Position numbers and translations under genes: made by a program. A DNA stretch of 64,000 bases, taken from assembly GCA_013299105.1 (NCBI GenBank), contig JAAFJY010000021.1, forward strand, positions 62,001 through 126,000. Direction: 5' to 3'. The notes below the pieces were generated by a model, which was given only the letters and a program-made list of their open reading frames with translations, was not told where the DNA came from and searched no databases. Of this stretch, positions 1 through 6,446 are shown piece by piece (the first letter of the stretch is position 1; each line of letters starts with the position of its first letter). This DNA comes from Chitinophagales bacterium. GTDB taxonomy: Bacteria; Bacteroidota; Bacteroidia; Chitinophagales; Saprospiraceae.

Positions 1-324
1 TTCCCTTTTCCTCGCCAATACGCTTCAGCGGCTTTGTGGCAAACAGTGCTTTTTTCCCTGGCCATTCCTTTCGGCCTTTTGAATGTGTACGGTGAAAACG
101 AAACCCATGAAATCTGGGCAGTTGTACCGCTTTCTGCCCTGCTGATCTGGGTATTCTTTTTGATGGAAAAAATTGGAGACTATTCAGAAAATCCTTTCGA
201 GGGCTCGTACAATGACATTCCCATCACCACGATTTCACGCGGGATCGAAATTGACCTGCGGCAAATGCTGGACGATGAAAACATCCCTCCACCCATCGCT
301 GCCGACCATCATTTTCAGATGTAA
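1..324 (+). CDS. Bestrophin-family protein, C-terminal part (5' truncated)
   Basis: The frame is open from base 1 and ends at TAA 322-324, so only the last 107 residues of a protein starting before the window are seen. The start-like TTG at 34 is internal. It has two hydrophobic stretches (LFSLAIPFGLL and VVPLSALLIWVFFLMEKIG) and then the segment NPFEGSYNDIPITTISRGIE, which is diagnostic of the bestrophin/UPF0187 (YneE-like) family of anion-channel membrane proteins. The family forms pentameric chloride-type channels in the inner membrane; the bacterial role is mostly unknown. A strong hairpin terminator follows directly. Confidence 0.8.
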   Translation, partial: FPFPRQYASAALWQTVLFSLAIPFGLLNVYGENETHEIWAVVPLSALLIWVFFLMEKIGDYSENPFEGSYNDIPITTISRGIEIDLRQMLDDENIPPPIAADHHFQM

Positions 325-335
325 GCAACTGGTAA

Positions 336-384
336 AAAGAAAGGGCCTTTGATTTCAAAGTGATCAAAGGCCCTTTCTTTTTAG
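336..384 (+). terminator. Rho-independent terminator of the bestrophin gene
   Basis: A perfect 18-bp stem (336-353 with 363-380, core AAAGGGCCTTTGAT) closes a 9-nt loop and runs into a T-rich tail (CTTTCTTTTTA). It lies 12 bp after the bestrophin stop. The next base is the left end of repeat element A1, so the element was inserted in the terminator tail. Confidence 0.9.
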
Positions 385-580
385 TAAAGGTTCAAAAATA
401 AACCTTTCCAATTTTTGAGATTGCTAGTGGTCAACATCATGGTCAACGTCATGCAACGTCATGCTGGAAATCCGTGTAAATCCGCGTCATCCGCGTGCTA
501 AAAATGGCCTCGCGTGAGCGAGGGCATCATCTATAAAGTACGCAGTTGCGATTTGGAAAGGTTTATTCGTGGCTCGTTAC
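384..580 (+). mobile_element. MITE-like element, family A, copy 1
   Basis: A 197-bp element flanked on both sides by TTA (381-383 and 581-583). Its ends are imperfect inverted repeats: left GTAAAGGTTCAAAAATAAAC, right the complement of GTAACGAGCCACGAATAAAC. The interior carries the family signature: GTCAACATCATGGTCAACG, then iterated AAATCCGYG units (CCGTGTAAATCCGCGTCATC), then a GCCTCGCG..GAGCGAGG hairpin, then CGCAGTTGCGATTTGG. There is no convincing ORF. The pfkB stop codon lies 20 bp beyond its right end. Confidence 0.85.
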
Positions 581-600
581 TTAACTTTTGTTACAGCGGC

Positions 601-1527
601 TTAAATCTCCACCACCAAATCGAAATTCACCAGCTCCACGAAGCGCTGAACGCGGTCATTGATCTGGTTGCTGTCCAGGCCTTTCAGGGCTTCGATGCTG
701 AATTTTTCTACACAAAATGAAGCCATCGCTGAACCATAGATGATGCCCCGCTTCATGTTTTCGAAGGAGGTGTCGCCAGTTTTGGCCATGTAGCCCATAA
801 ACCCGCCAGCAAACGTATCGCCTGCGCCAGTGGGGTCGATCACTTCTTGCAAGGGCAACGCAGGGGCAAAAAAGAGCCGGTCATCCTCGAACAAAAGCGC
901 GCCGTGTTCTCCTTTTTTGATGACCAGGTATTTTGGGCCAAAAGTGTGGATTTTTTTGGCGGCTTTGAGCAAAGAATGCTCACCCGAAAGCTGCCGGGCT
1001 TCTTCGTCGTTGATGATCAGAACGTCGATCATGGTCAAAACCTCCATGAGTTCTTCGAGGGCTACGTCCATCCAAAAGTTCATGGTGTCGAGGGCGATGA
1101 GTTTGGGGCGCTGCTTGAGTTGCTGGAGGGTCTTTTTTTGCACGGCTGGGGTGAGGTTGCCGAGCATTAGAAATTCGCTGTCTTTGAAGCTGTCAGGCAA
1201 CACGGGGTCAAAATCGGCCAAGACGTTCAATTGTGTGTCCAGGGTATCGCGCGAGTTCATGTTGTCGTGGTAGCGACCCGCCCAGAAGAAGGATTTTTCG
1301 CCTGCTTTCACTTGTAAGCCCGCTATGTCGATACCCCGGCCTATGAAATAGTCCAGCATGTCCTGCGGATAATCGTCACCAATGACCGAAACCAGGCGGA
1401 TGTCATTCAAAAAATGGGAAGCAGCGATGGTAATATAAGTAGCTGCGCCGCCAATGGCCATTTCGGCGCGACCAAAGGGGGTTTCAATGTCATCAAAGGC
1501 AACCGTGCCCACAGCAAGTAAACTCAT
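601..1527 (-). CDS. PfkB-family carbohydrate/nucleoside kinase
   Basis: A 308-residue kinase of the ribokinase/PfkB superfamily, which phosphorylates a sugar or nucleoside with ATP in the cytoplasm. The N-terminal glycine motif (GGAATYITIAASHF, near residue 25) and the C-terminal signature IDPTGAGDTFAGGF with the catalytic Asp of GAGD are both present, and the length is normal. I placed the start at ATG 1527 (MSLLAVGTVAFDD) rather than the longer frame from 1626, whose extra 33 residues are AT-rich and not family-like. The substrate cannot be told from sequence; adenosine or an unspecified sugar are both possible. It is divergent from the tRNA-Asn gene. Confidence 0.85.
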   Translation of the reverse strand: MSLLAVGTVAFDDIETPFGRAEMAIGGAATYITIAASHFLNDIRLVSVIGDDYPQDMLDYFIGRGIDIAGLQVKAGEKSFFWAGRYHDNMNSRDTLDTQLNVLADFDPVLPDSFKDSEFLMLGNLTPAVQKKTLQQLKQRPKLIALDTMNFWMDVALEELMEVLTMIDVLIINDEEARQLSGEHSLLKAAKKIHTFGPKYLVIKKGEHGALLFEDDRLFFAPALPLQEVIDPTGAGDTFAGGFMGYMAKTGDTSFENMKRGIIYGSAMASFCVEKFSIEALKGLDSNQINDRVQRFVELVNFDLVVEI

Positions 1528-1618
1528 GTTTAACAGCGATTTAAAGCAAAAAAGTAAATCTGAACCAGCGTCCAGCACTTTTTTTATTGATTTTTTTGAA
1601 AAAAATTCGCCGCAAATA

Positions 1619-1649
1619 TTGCACAATATTCCCTAACGGCATACATTTG
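1619..1649 (+). promoter_or_regulatory. Bacteroidota-type promoter for tRNA-Asn
   Basis: TTG at 1619-1621 (-33 element) and TACATTTG at 1642-1649 (perfect match to the -7 consensus TAnnTTTG), spaced 20 bp. The mature tRNA begins 35 bp downstream. Sequence match plus position; transcription start not proven. Confidence 0.7.
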
Positions 1650-1683
1650 CACTCGCAATTTAAATAATTGCCAACCGGAATAC

Positions 1684-1757
1684 GCCTTAGTAGCTCAGCC
1701 GGTTAGAGCGGCGGACTGTTAATCCGTAGGTCGTTGGTTCGAGCCCAACCTGAGGCG
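1684..1757 (+). tRNA. tRNA-Asn (anticodon GTT)
   Basis: A full cloverleaf can be drawn. The acceptor stem GCCTTAG pairs with CTGAGGC (one G-U), with discriminator G at 1757. The D arm begins TAGCTCAG, the anticodon loop is CTGTTAA with anticodon GTT, and the T arm is GTTGG-TTCGAGC-CCAAC. The 3' CCA is not encoded. A TAnnTTTG promoter precedes it and a hairpin terminator follows 6 bp later, so it is a single-gene transcript. Confidence 0.97.
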
Positions 1758-1762
1758 CAAAC

Positions 1763-1799
1763 AAAAAAAGGTCTTCTCATTACGAGAAGGCCTTTTTTG
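1763..1799 (+). terminator. Rho-independent terminator of tRNA-Asn
   Basis: Stem AAAAAAGGTCTTCTC / GAGAAGGCCTTTTTT (one G-T pair) with loop ATTAC and a run of T. It can work in both directions because of the A-run on the left side. Confidence 0.85.
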
Positions 1800-1820
1800 T
1801 TTTGGGAAAAACGAAGCTTG

Positions 1821-1862
1821 GTTATGAATTATGAATTACGAGTTATGAATTATGAGTTATGG
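1821..1862. repeat. Heptanucleotide tandem array, type RTTATGA (6 units)
   Basis: Six contiguous 7-bp units: GTTATGA, ATTATGA, ATTACGA, GTTATGA, ATTATGA, GTTATGG. A three-unit relative (GTTATGA, GTTATGG, GTTATGA) follows gcvH at 37458. Resembles the short tandemly repeated heptamers known from cyanobacteria in form; function unknown. Confidence 0.85.
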
Positions 1863-1876
1863 ATTCGATATGAAGA

Positions 1877-1925
1877 ACTAACCATTAACCATTAACAACT
1901 AACCATTAACAACTAACCATTAACC
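1877..1925. repeat. Heptanucleotide tandem array, type AYTAACM (7 units)
   Basis: Seven contiguous 7-bp units alternating ACTAACC, ATTAACC and ATTAACA. The array overlaps the 3' end of the symporter gene: its stop codon (1913-1915) and last codons (VNG) are read from the array on the minus strand. The same unit recurs at the 3' end of the rhomboid gene (13211-13231). Confidence 0.85.
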
Positions 1926-3415
1926 CTCCCTTTCCCAATAGAAATGATCCACAGCCCCAGCATGGTGATCAGGCCATTCACGCCGATGATCATGAAGCTG
2001 ATGGTGAAATTCATCTGTTTGGCCCACATGTCGATGAAAAAGGCCAGTACTGGGGCGATGATGCACACCGCGATGGAAAGGCGGTCATTGATTTTCCGTT
2101 TGGTCAGGATGCCAAAGGTGAACAAGCCCAAAAGTGGCCCATAGGTGTAGCCCGCGTAGCGAAACAACTCGCTGATCACCGATTCGTTGTTGATGTACCT
2201 GAACATGATGATCTGAAAGAGCGTCAACACCGAAAAGCCCAGGTGGGTCCAGATGCGGATGCGTTCTTTTTCTTTTTCGCTTTTTTGGGACTTGTTGAAG
2301 TTCAAAAAGTCAATGCAAAAGGAAGTCGTCAAGGCGGTGAGGGCTGAGTCGGCGCTGGCATAAGTACAAGCAATGATGCCCAAGATGAACAGTACCCCGG
2401 TCCAAACCGACATTTTGGTCAAAGCCAAAGTTGGATAAACCAAGTCGCCGTTGATGCTGCCATTGGCTTTGGTGGGCAGTTCTACCCCTTCTTTGGCCGC
2501 ATAGATGTACAGCATGGCCCCCAAGGCCAGGAACAACAAGTTGATAAAAATCAGGATGATGCTGAACACGAACATGTTCTTTTGGGCGTCGCCGATGGTG
2601 CGACAAGAGAGGTTTTTTTGCATCAAGTCCTGGTCGAGGCCAGTCATGGCAATGGCAATCAAGGCTCCGCTGATGAACTGTTTGAAGAAGTTATTGGGGT
2701 CTGCGAAACCATTTTTGAAGAAAAACAATTGCGAATAATCGCTGTTGCGAATGGTAGGGATGATGTCGCCAATGCCAAGATTCAGGGCTTGACTGATCGA
2801 AATGACGCTTAGTACCAAGGCCGCCAACAAAAACAAAGTCTGTAAAGTATCGGTCCAAATGATGGTTTGAATTCCTCCTTTGTAAGTATAAACCCAAATC
2901 AACCCAATCGTAATGGCCACCGTAGCAATGAAGGGAATCCCAAAATGGCTGGTTACAAACTGGTGTACGATGGCCGCAGCCAAGTACAGGCGAAACGAAG
3001 AGCCAATGCTGCGCGAAAGCAGGAAGTAAAAAGCCCCAGTTTTGTAAGCTGTCACGCCGAAACGCTCTTCCAAATAAGTGTAAATCGACACCAGGTTCAT
3101 GCGGTAATACAGGGGCATCAGCACCGTGCCAATGACCAGGTACCCCAGCAAGTAGCCCATCACCACCTGCATGTACGAGAAAGCCTGGTTAGTGCCCCCC
3201 GTGCCTACAACTCCCGGAATGGAAATGAAGGTCACCCCCGAAATTGAGGTGCCAATCATGCCAATGGCCACTACAATCCAGGGAGAATTGCGTCCTGCCA
3301 GGAAAAAACCTTCATTGCTGGCATTGCGCCCCGTGAAGTACGAAACGGTGATCAGCATGGTGAAATAGGCCGCAATTAGGGCCAGGATCAATTCGGGCGA
3401 GAGTTGTGAACTCAT
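1913..3415 (-). CDS. Sodium:solute symporter (SSS family)
   Basis: 500 residues with about 13 hydrophobic segments, the usual size of an SSS (SLC5-like) inner-membrane transporter, which couples Na+ entry to uptake of a small solute. Family-typical segments are GFFLAGRNSPWIVVAIGMIG in TM2 and, near TM9, TYASADSALTALTTSFCIDF, which carries the conserved Ser residues linked to Na+ binding. The substrate cannot be assigned. The last three residues come from a heptamer repeat array. The upstream region (3416-3531) holds six TGC triplets in helical phase. Confidence 0.9.
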   Translation of the reverse strand: MSSQLSPELILALIAAYFTMLITVSYFTGRNASNEGFFLAGRNSPWIVVAIGMIGTSISGVTFISIPGVVGTGGTNQAFSYMQVVMGYLLGYLVIGTVLMPLYYRMNLVSIYTYLEERFGVTAYKTGAFYFLLSRSIGSSFRLYLAAAIVHQFVTSHFGIPFIATVAITIGLIWVYTYKGGIQTIIWTDTLQTLFLLAALVLSVISISQALNLGIGDIIPTIRNSDYSQLFFFKNGFADPNNFFKQFISGALIAIAMTGLDQDLMQKNLSCRTIGDAQKNMFVFSIILIFINLLFLALGAMLYIYAAKEGVELPTKANGSINGDLVYPTLALTKMSVWTGVLFILGIIACTYASADSALTALTTSFCIDFLNFNKSQKSEKEKERIRIWTHLGFSVLTLFQIIMFRYINNESVISELFRYAGYTYGPLLGLFTFGILTKRKINDRLSIAVCIIAPVLAFFIDMWAKQMNFTISFMIIGVNGLITMLGLWIISIGKGRVNG

Positions 3416-3463
3416 GAGTGTAAGGGCTAAAGATGGTGATGTGGTACGGATCTACACAAATAT

Positions 3464-3518
3464 TGCATGAAATTGCGAGATTTTGCAATAAAAACTGCGA
3501 AAAATTGCTGTAAACTGC
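3464..3518. promoter_or_regulatory. Helically phased TGC/A-tract region upstream of the symporter
   Basis: TGC occurs at 3464, 3474, 3484, 3496, 3506 and 3516, i.e. spaced 10, 10, 12, 10, 10 bp, separated by A/T runs. It lies 49-103 bp upstream of the symporter start on the minus strand. Regular spacing near one helical turn suggests curved DNA or an array of protein contacts; this is inference. Confidence 0.4.
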
Positions 3519-3531
3519 AAATTTGACCTTA

Positions 3532-3704
3532 AAGCATGTCTAAAATTTTTTGTTTGCCATAAAACGGCTCAATTTCGCCCACTCTTAGTTAAGAAAATGC
3601 TGATTATGCGCTGCATAACTTCGCTTTTCCTGCTACCTTTCTTAAAAGGGTTGGCCAAAATTTGACTCGTTTTCTGACTAAACCTCCAATATTTAAACAC
3701 GCTC
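3532..3704 (-). mobile_element. MITE-like element, family C, copy 1
   Basis: A 173-bp element flanked by TTA (3529-3531 and 3705-3707). Its ends are inverted repeats AAGCATGTCTAAAA and GAGCGTGTTTAAAT (as read from each side). Shared interior with copies at 28618 and 56765: GCCATAAAAC, AAAATGCTNATTATGCGC, and AATTTGACTCGTTTTCTG. The right-hand TTA is at the same time the stop codon (TAA on the minus strand) of lspA. Confidence 0.85.
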
Positions 3705-4280
3705 TTATTCTTCGCTTTTTGGTGCTTCTGGCGCGGGGTTTTGATCACTTGCCGCAGTATCCGCAAGGTGGTCTGCGCTTACGGCTTCAGTAGCGGGTGC
3801 TTCGCTACCGGGTGTGCGGCGGAACAAAAACGGCAGCATCATGAACAAGCCCAACATGATTGCCATATCGGCCACATTGAAAATGCCCGTGCGCAGGTCA
3901 CCGATTCCCAAGTTCATGAAATCGACCACCTTGCCAATGGTGATCCGGTCGTAAATATTGCTCAAGCCACCGCCCAGGATGAAGCCAAATGCCAGGGTTT
4001 GCATGTTCGGCATGTTCTTACTGGTCAAAGCCTGCCAGGCGATGACCAACAACACCACTACCGGAATGATGGCCAAGACCCAATAACGCAGTTTTTCGTC
4101 CATACCCGAACCCAGGCTCAAAAAAGCCCCCGTGTTTTCGGCATAAACCAGGCGAAACATATCGTTCAAAAAAGACTGTGGAGGGCGATTGCGCAGCATT
4201 TCCACCGCCAGGATTTTGGAATAGCGATCCAGGCCAACCGTTACCAAAGCGGGGATCAAAAACAGCAAAATTCGTTTCAT
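3705..4280 (-). CDS. lspA: Lipoprotein signal peptidase (signal peptidase II)
   Basis: An inner-membrane aspartyl protease that removes the signal peptide of diacylglyceryl-modified prolipoproteins. 191 residues with four hydrophobic segments. Conserved blocks are ENTGAFLSLG, GGGLSNIYDRITIGKVVDF (first catalytic Asp in YDR) and GIFNVADMAIMLG (second catalytic Asp in VAD). A Pro/Ala/Glu-rich tail of about 35 residues follows the last helix. The start is ATG 4280 (MKRILLFLIP); the longer frame to 4646 has no family similarity. TATTTTTC, 6-13 bp upstream on the minus strand, resembles a -7 element. The stop codon coincides with the target duplication of element C1. Confidence 0.93.
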   Translation of the reverse strand: MKRILLFLIPALVTVGLDRYSKILAVEMLRNRPPQSFLNDMFRLVYAENTGAFLSLGSGMDEKLRYWVLAIIPVVVLLVIAWQALTSKNMPNMQTLAFGFILGGGLSNIYDRITIGKVVDFMNLGIGDLRTGIFNVADMAIMLGLFMMLPFLFRRTPGSEAPATEAVSADHLADTAASDQNPAPEAPKSEE

Positions 4281-4528
4281 GCGAAAAATATCGTGGTTCT
4301 TGTGGTAAAAATATGCTGCGAAGATAGGCTTTTTGGGATTTTTGGGGGCGGAAAGTGTTGGAGGGGGGTAAAAGGAAATTAAGCGTGCGAAGTTTGGGAG
4401 ATGGGGGATTGATCTTCTGTGAGGATTTTTGTATATTCGACACGATGAGCTTGAATAATTCATGGATACATCCACACTAAGAATGGACAGAGCTGCCTTT
4501 CGCAAGGTCACTTTAGCAACCCAAGGCA

Positions 4529-4786
4529 TTGCGCCTTCTGGCAATCCCAACCATATTGCGCCCGCCTGGCCTGGGCAAAGAAGATTTTCTTGATGCGGAG
4601 AAGGTTTTTCAATTGGACTATCCTCCGGTTCGCATCGATCTGGCAATGTCGATTTCTGGCGTAGATTTCGAGTCCAGCTTCGAAAACAAGCTTGAAATGG
4701 AAGTTGATGGCATCAAACTGAAGGTGATCGGGTTAAATGACCTTAAAACAAGTAAACGAGCAGGCGGTAGAGCGGGCCAATTCTGA
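4529..4786 (+). pseudogene. Remnant of a nucleotidyltransferase-like (DUF6036-type) protein
   Basis: The segment GKEDFLDAEKVFQLDYPPVR followed by IDLAMSISGVDF, DGIKLKVIGLNDL and KRAGGRA matches the C-terminal half of small bacterial nucleotidyltransferase-fold proteins. Those usually read VPPxRIDLLTSIxGVxFEEAW and end in KxAxGRxKDLADxExL. Here the first about 100 residues with the GG/GS and DxD motifs are missing. The frame stops right after GGRAGQF, where KDLAD is expected, so it is both truncated and frameshifted. Bases 4281-4528 show no other coding signal. Family name from memory of the motif pattern. Confidence 0.55.
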
Positions 4787-4890
4787 ACATTCTTTCAAAT
4801 GCTGACTTGGTCAATGTTGAGCAAGGAATTCTGGTAATTCTGTAATGCTGAAAATTCTGGTTGAGACAAAAAATTCTTGCTTGATTGTTA

Positions 4891-5212
4891 GGGGAGCGTA
4901 AAAAAATAAGGTGGACGCATTTGGGTTTAGTGAAAAAATAAAATCAACTGACTGGAAGGAAGCTGTGTTCTTTATTTTGCTAAGTAACGGTTCAAAAATA
5001 AACCTTTCCAGTTTTTGAGACGCATGCATGTCAACGTAACGGTCAACTTCATGCTGGAAATCCGCGAAAATCCGCGTCATCCGCGTGCTAAAAACGGCCT
5101 CGCATGAGCGAGGCATAATCTATAAAGTCCGCAGTTGTGATTTGGTAAGGTTTCTTCGTGGCTTGTCACTAACCCTCAAAAGCAAATCCGTCCATTTTAT
5201 TTTAGCTCAAAT
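4891..5212 (+). mobile_element. MITE-like element, family B, copy 1 (split by an A element)
   Basis: Left part GGGAGCGTAAAAAAATAAGG.. (4891-4980), then a complete family A element with its TAA duplication, then the remaining right part CTCAAAAGCAAATCCGTCC..TTTTAGCTCAAATA (5173-5212). Removing the insert restores a continuous B element like the intact copy at 47149. Bases 4826-4860 just before it carry irregular AATTCTG repeats. Bases 5213-5448 beyond it show no recognisable gene. Confidence 0.8.
4984..5169 (+). mobile_element. MITE-like element, family A, copy 2 (nested in B1)
   Basis: A 186-bp family A element: left end GTAACGGTTCAAAAATAAAC, right end GGCTTGTCAC, with TAA on both sides (4981-4983 and 5170-5172). 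It is inserted into the GCTAAACC site of B1, so it is younger than that B copy. Confidence 0.9.
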
Positions 5213-5448
5213 AATAGGCCACTTTTCTCCCAAGTTTACAGCGTTTAGGATTTGAAGGATAGGTCGAAAGGCTCCCTAGTGGTCCAAATTTTAATTACGC
5301 CCCGAGTTTCGCAGCTTCTTTGTTTCCATAGCTGTGTTGCTTGTCGGTCAAATAGTCCACTGTTTTCCCTCCTCGTGCTTTGCTACGAAGCCAAATGACC
5401 TCGGAATTTAGGGATTATTTGTATTCATACCACTAGCGGCCTCTCTTC

Positions 5449-6213
5449 TCATCCCCACAACTTAAAAAACACATCCCAAGCAAAGCGCGCCAACAAGGCC
5501 AAAATCACCACCAAAAAGAAGCGCCTCACAAAGGAATTGCCCCGCAAAATGGCCATTCTACTGCCCAAAAACGAGCCCAGCATGTTGCAGAGCATCATCG
5601 GGATGGCGAGTTTGAACAACACAAAACCATTGAGGATGAAAAATACCAAAGAAGCCACATCGGCGACCACATTGATGAACTTGGAAATGGCCGAGCCGCT
5701 CAAAAAATTGTAACCCACCACACTCACAAAGCCAAATACCAGTAAACTGCCCGTGCCAGGACCTACAAAACCGTTGTAAAAACCGCAGGCCATGCCAATG
5801 ATCAACCCCCAAAGTGGAGCTTGCACTTTTAGCTTTTCTTCTTGCCCCAGGTCCTTTTTGAAAAAAGTGTACAGGGCGATGCCCAGCATCAGCACCAGGA
5901 TAATGGGCTTGAGCAACTCACTGCTCATCATACTGGAAAAGCGTGCCCCCAAAAACGACATCAGAGCCGCTCCAGCCGCACTGAACAAGACCACTTTCCA
6001 GGGGACTTTTACGATTTTGGCATATTGATATGCTGCTACCGCAGTGCCCATAAAGGACGAAAAGCGATTGGTGCCAATGACTTGTGGTACCCTGAGCTGG
6101 GGGTAGAGGATGAAAAGGGCTGGCGCTTGCACCAAGCCACCGCCGCCAACTACTGCGTCGACAAAACCAGCCAGGAGCGCGGCCAAGCAGGCCATAAGTA
6201 GCTGATAGTCCAT
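5449..6213 (-). CDS. TSUP/TauE-SafE family membrane permease
   Basis: 254 residues with about eight hydrophobic segments in two halves. The N-terminal motif AGFVDAVVGGGGLVQAPALF and the second-half repeat GFYNGFVGPGTGSLLVFGFV are the paired glycine-rich signatures of the sulfite exporter TauE/SafE (TSUP) family. These inner-membrane proteins move small anions, often sulfur or organosulfonate species; the substrate here is unknown. Normal length, start ATG 6213 (MDYQLLMACLAALL). A terminator at 6259-6296 separates it from lepB, so it is transcribed on its own. Confidence 0.9.
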   Translation of the reverse strand: MDYQLLMACLAALLAGFVDAVVGGGGLVQAPALFILYPQLRVPQVIGTNRFSSFMGTAVAAYQYAKIVKVPWKVVLFSAAGAALMSFLGARFSSMMSSELLKPIILVLMLGIALYTFFKKDLGQEEKLKVQAPLWGLIIGMACGFYNGFVGPGTGSLLVFGFVSVVGYNFLSGSAISKFINVVADVASLVFFILNGFVLFKLAIPMMLCNMLGSFLGSRMAILRGNSFVRRFFLVVILALLARFAWDVFFKLWG

Positions 6214-6258
6214 TTAGTTGAGCTGTTGAGGGGGTGAGAAGTTGAGGAGAGAGTCCGC

Positions 6259-6296
6259 AAAAAAGGCTCCCCTGTTGCTAAGAGAAGCCTTTTTTG
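6259..6296 (-). terminator. Terminator downstream of lepB
   Basis: Inverted repeat AAAAAAGGCT / AAGCCTTTTTT around a 17-nt loop. Read on the minus strand the hairpin ends in a T-run, placing it as the terminator for lepB, about 150 bp past its stop. Confidence 0.65.
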
Positions 6297-6309
6297 TAAT
6301 TTTAACATT

Positions 6310-6433
6310 ACGCCTCAGTAAGTGTTTGTCAACATCACGGTCAAAGTCACGTTGGAAATCCGTGGAAATCAGTGTAATCCGTGTGCTAGAAATAGCCTCG
6401 CCGAGCGAGGCAAGCAAAGCGACAACCCTAATC
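6310..6433 (+). mobile_element. Decayed MITE-like element, family A, copy 3
   Basis: The interior is recognisable (TTTGTCAACATCACGGTCAA, GGAAATCCGTGGAAATCAGT, GCCTCGCCGAGCGAGGC, CCGTGGCTTACC), but both terminal inverted repeats are worn and no target duplication can be read. It lies between the terminator and the lepB stop. Confidence 0.6.
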
Positions 6434-6446
6434 CGTGGCTTACCTC

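Noticed and set aside
34-324. Complete 96-residue membrane protein starting at TTG 34
   Set aside because: The frame is open to base 1 and the residues before TTG 34 (FPFPRQYASAA) fit the bestrophin family, so it is the 3' end of a longer gene.
384-580. CRISPR array (because of repeated ATCCGCGT-like units)
   Set aside because: Units are 9-11 bp, unequal and without unique spacers; they are the interior of a MITE-like element and recur in every A copy.
4281-4646. 122-residue N-terminal extension of lspA
   Set aside because: Signal peptidase II starts with its first membrane helix (MKRILLFLIP at 4280); the extension is low-complexity and unlike the family.
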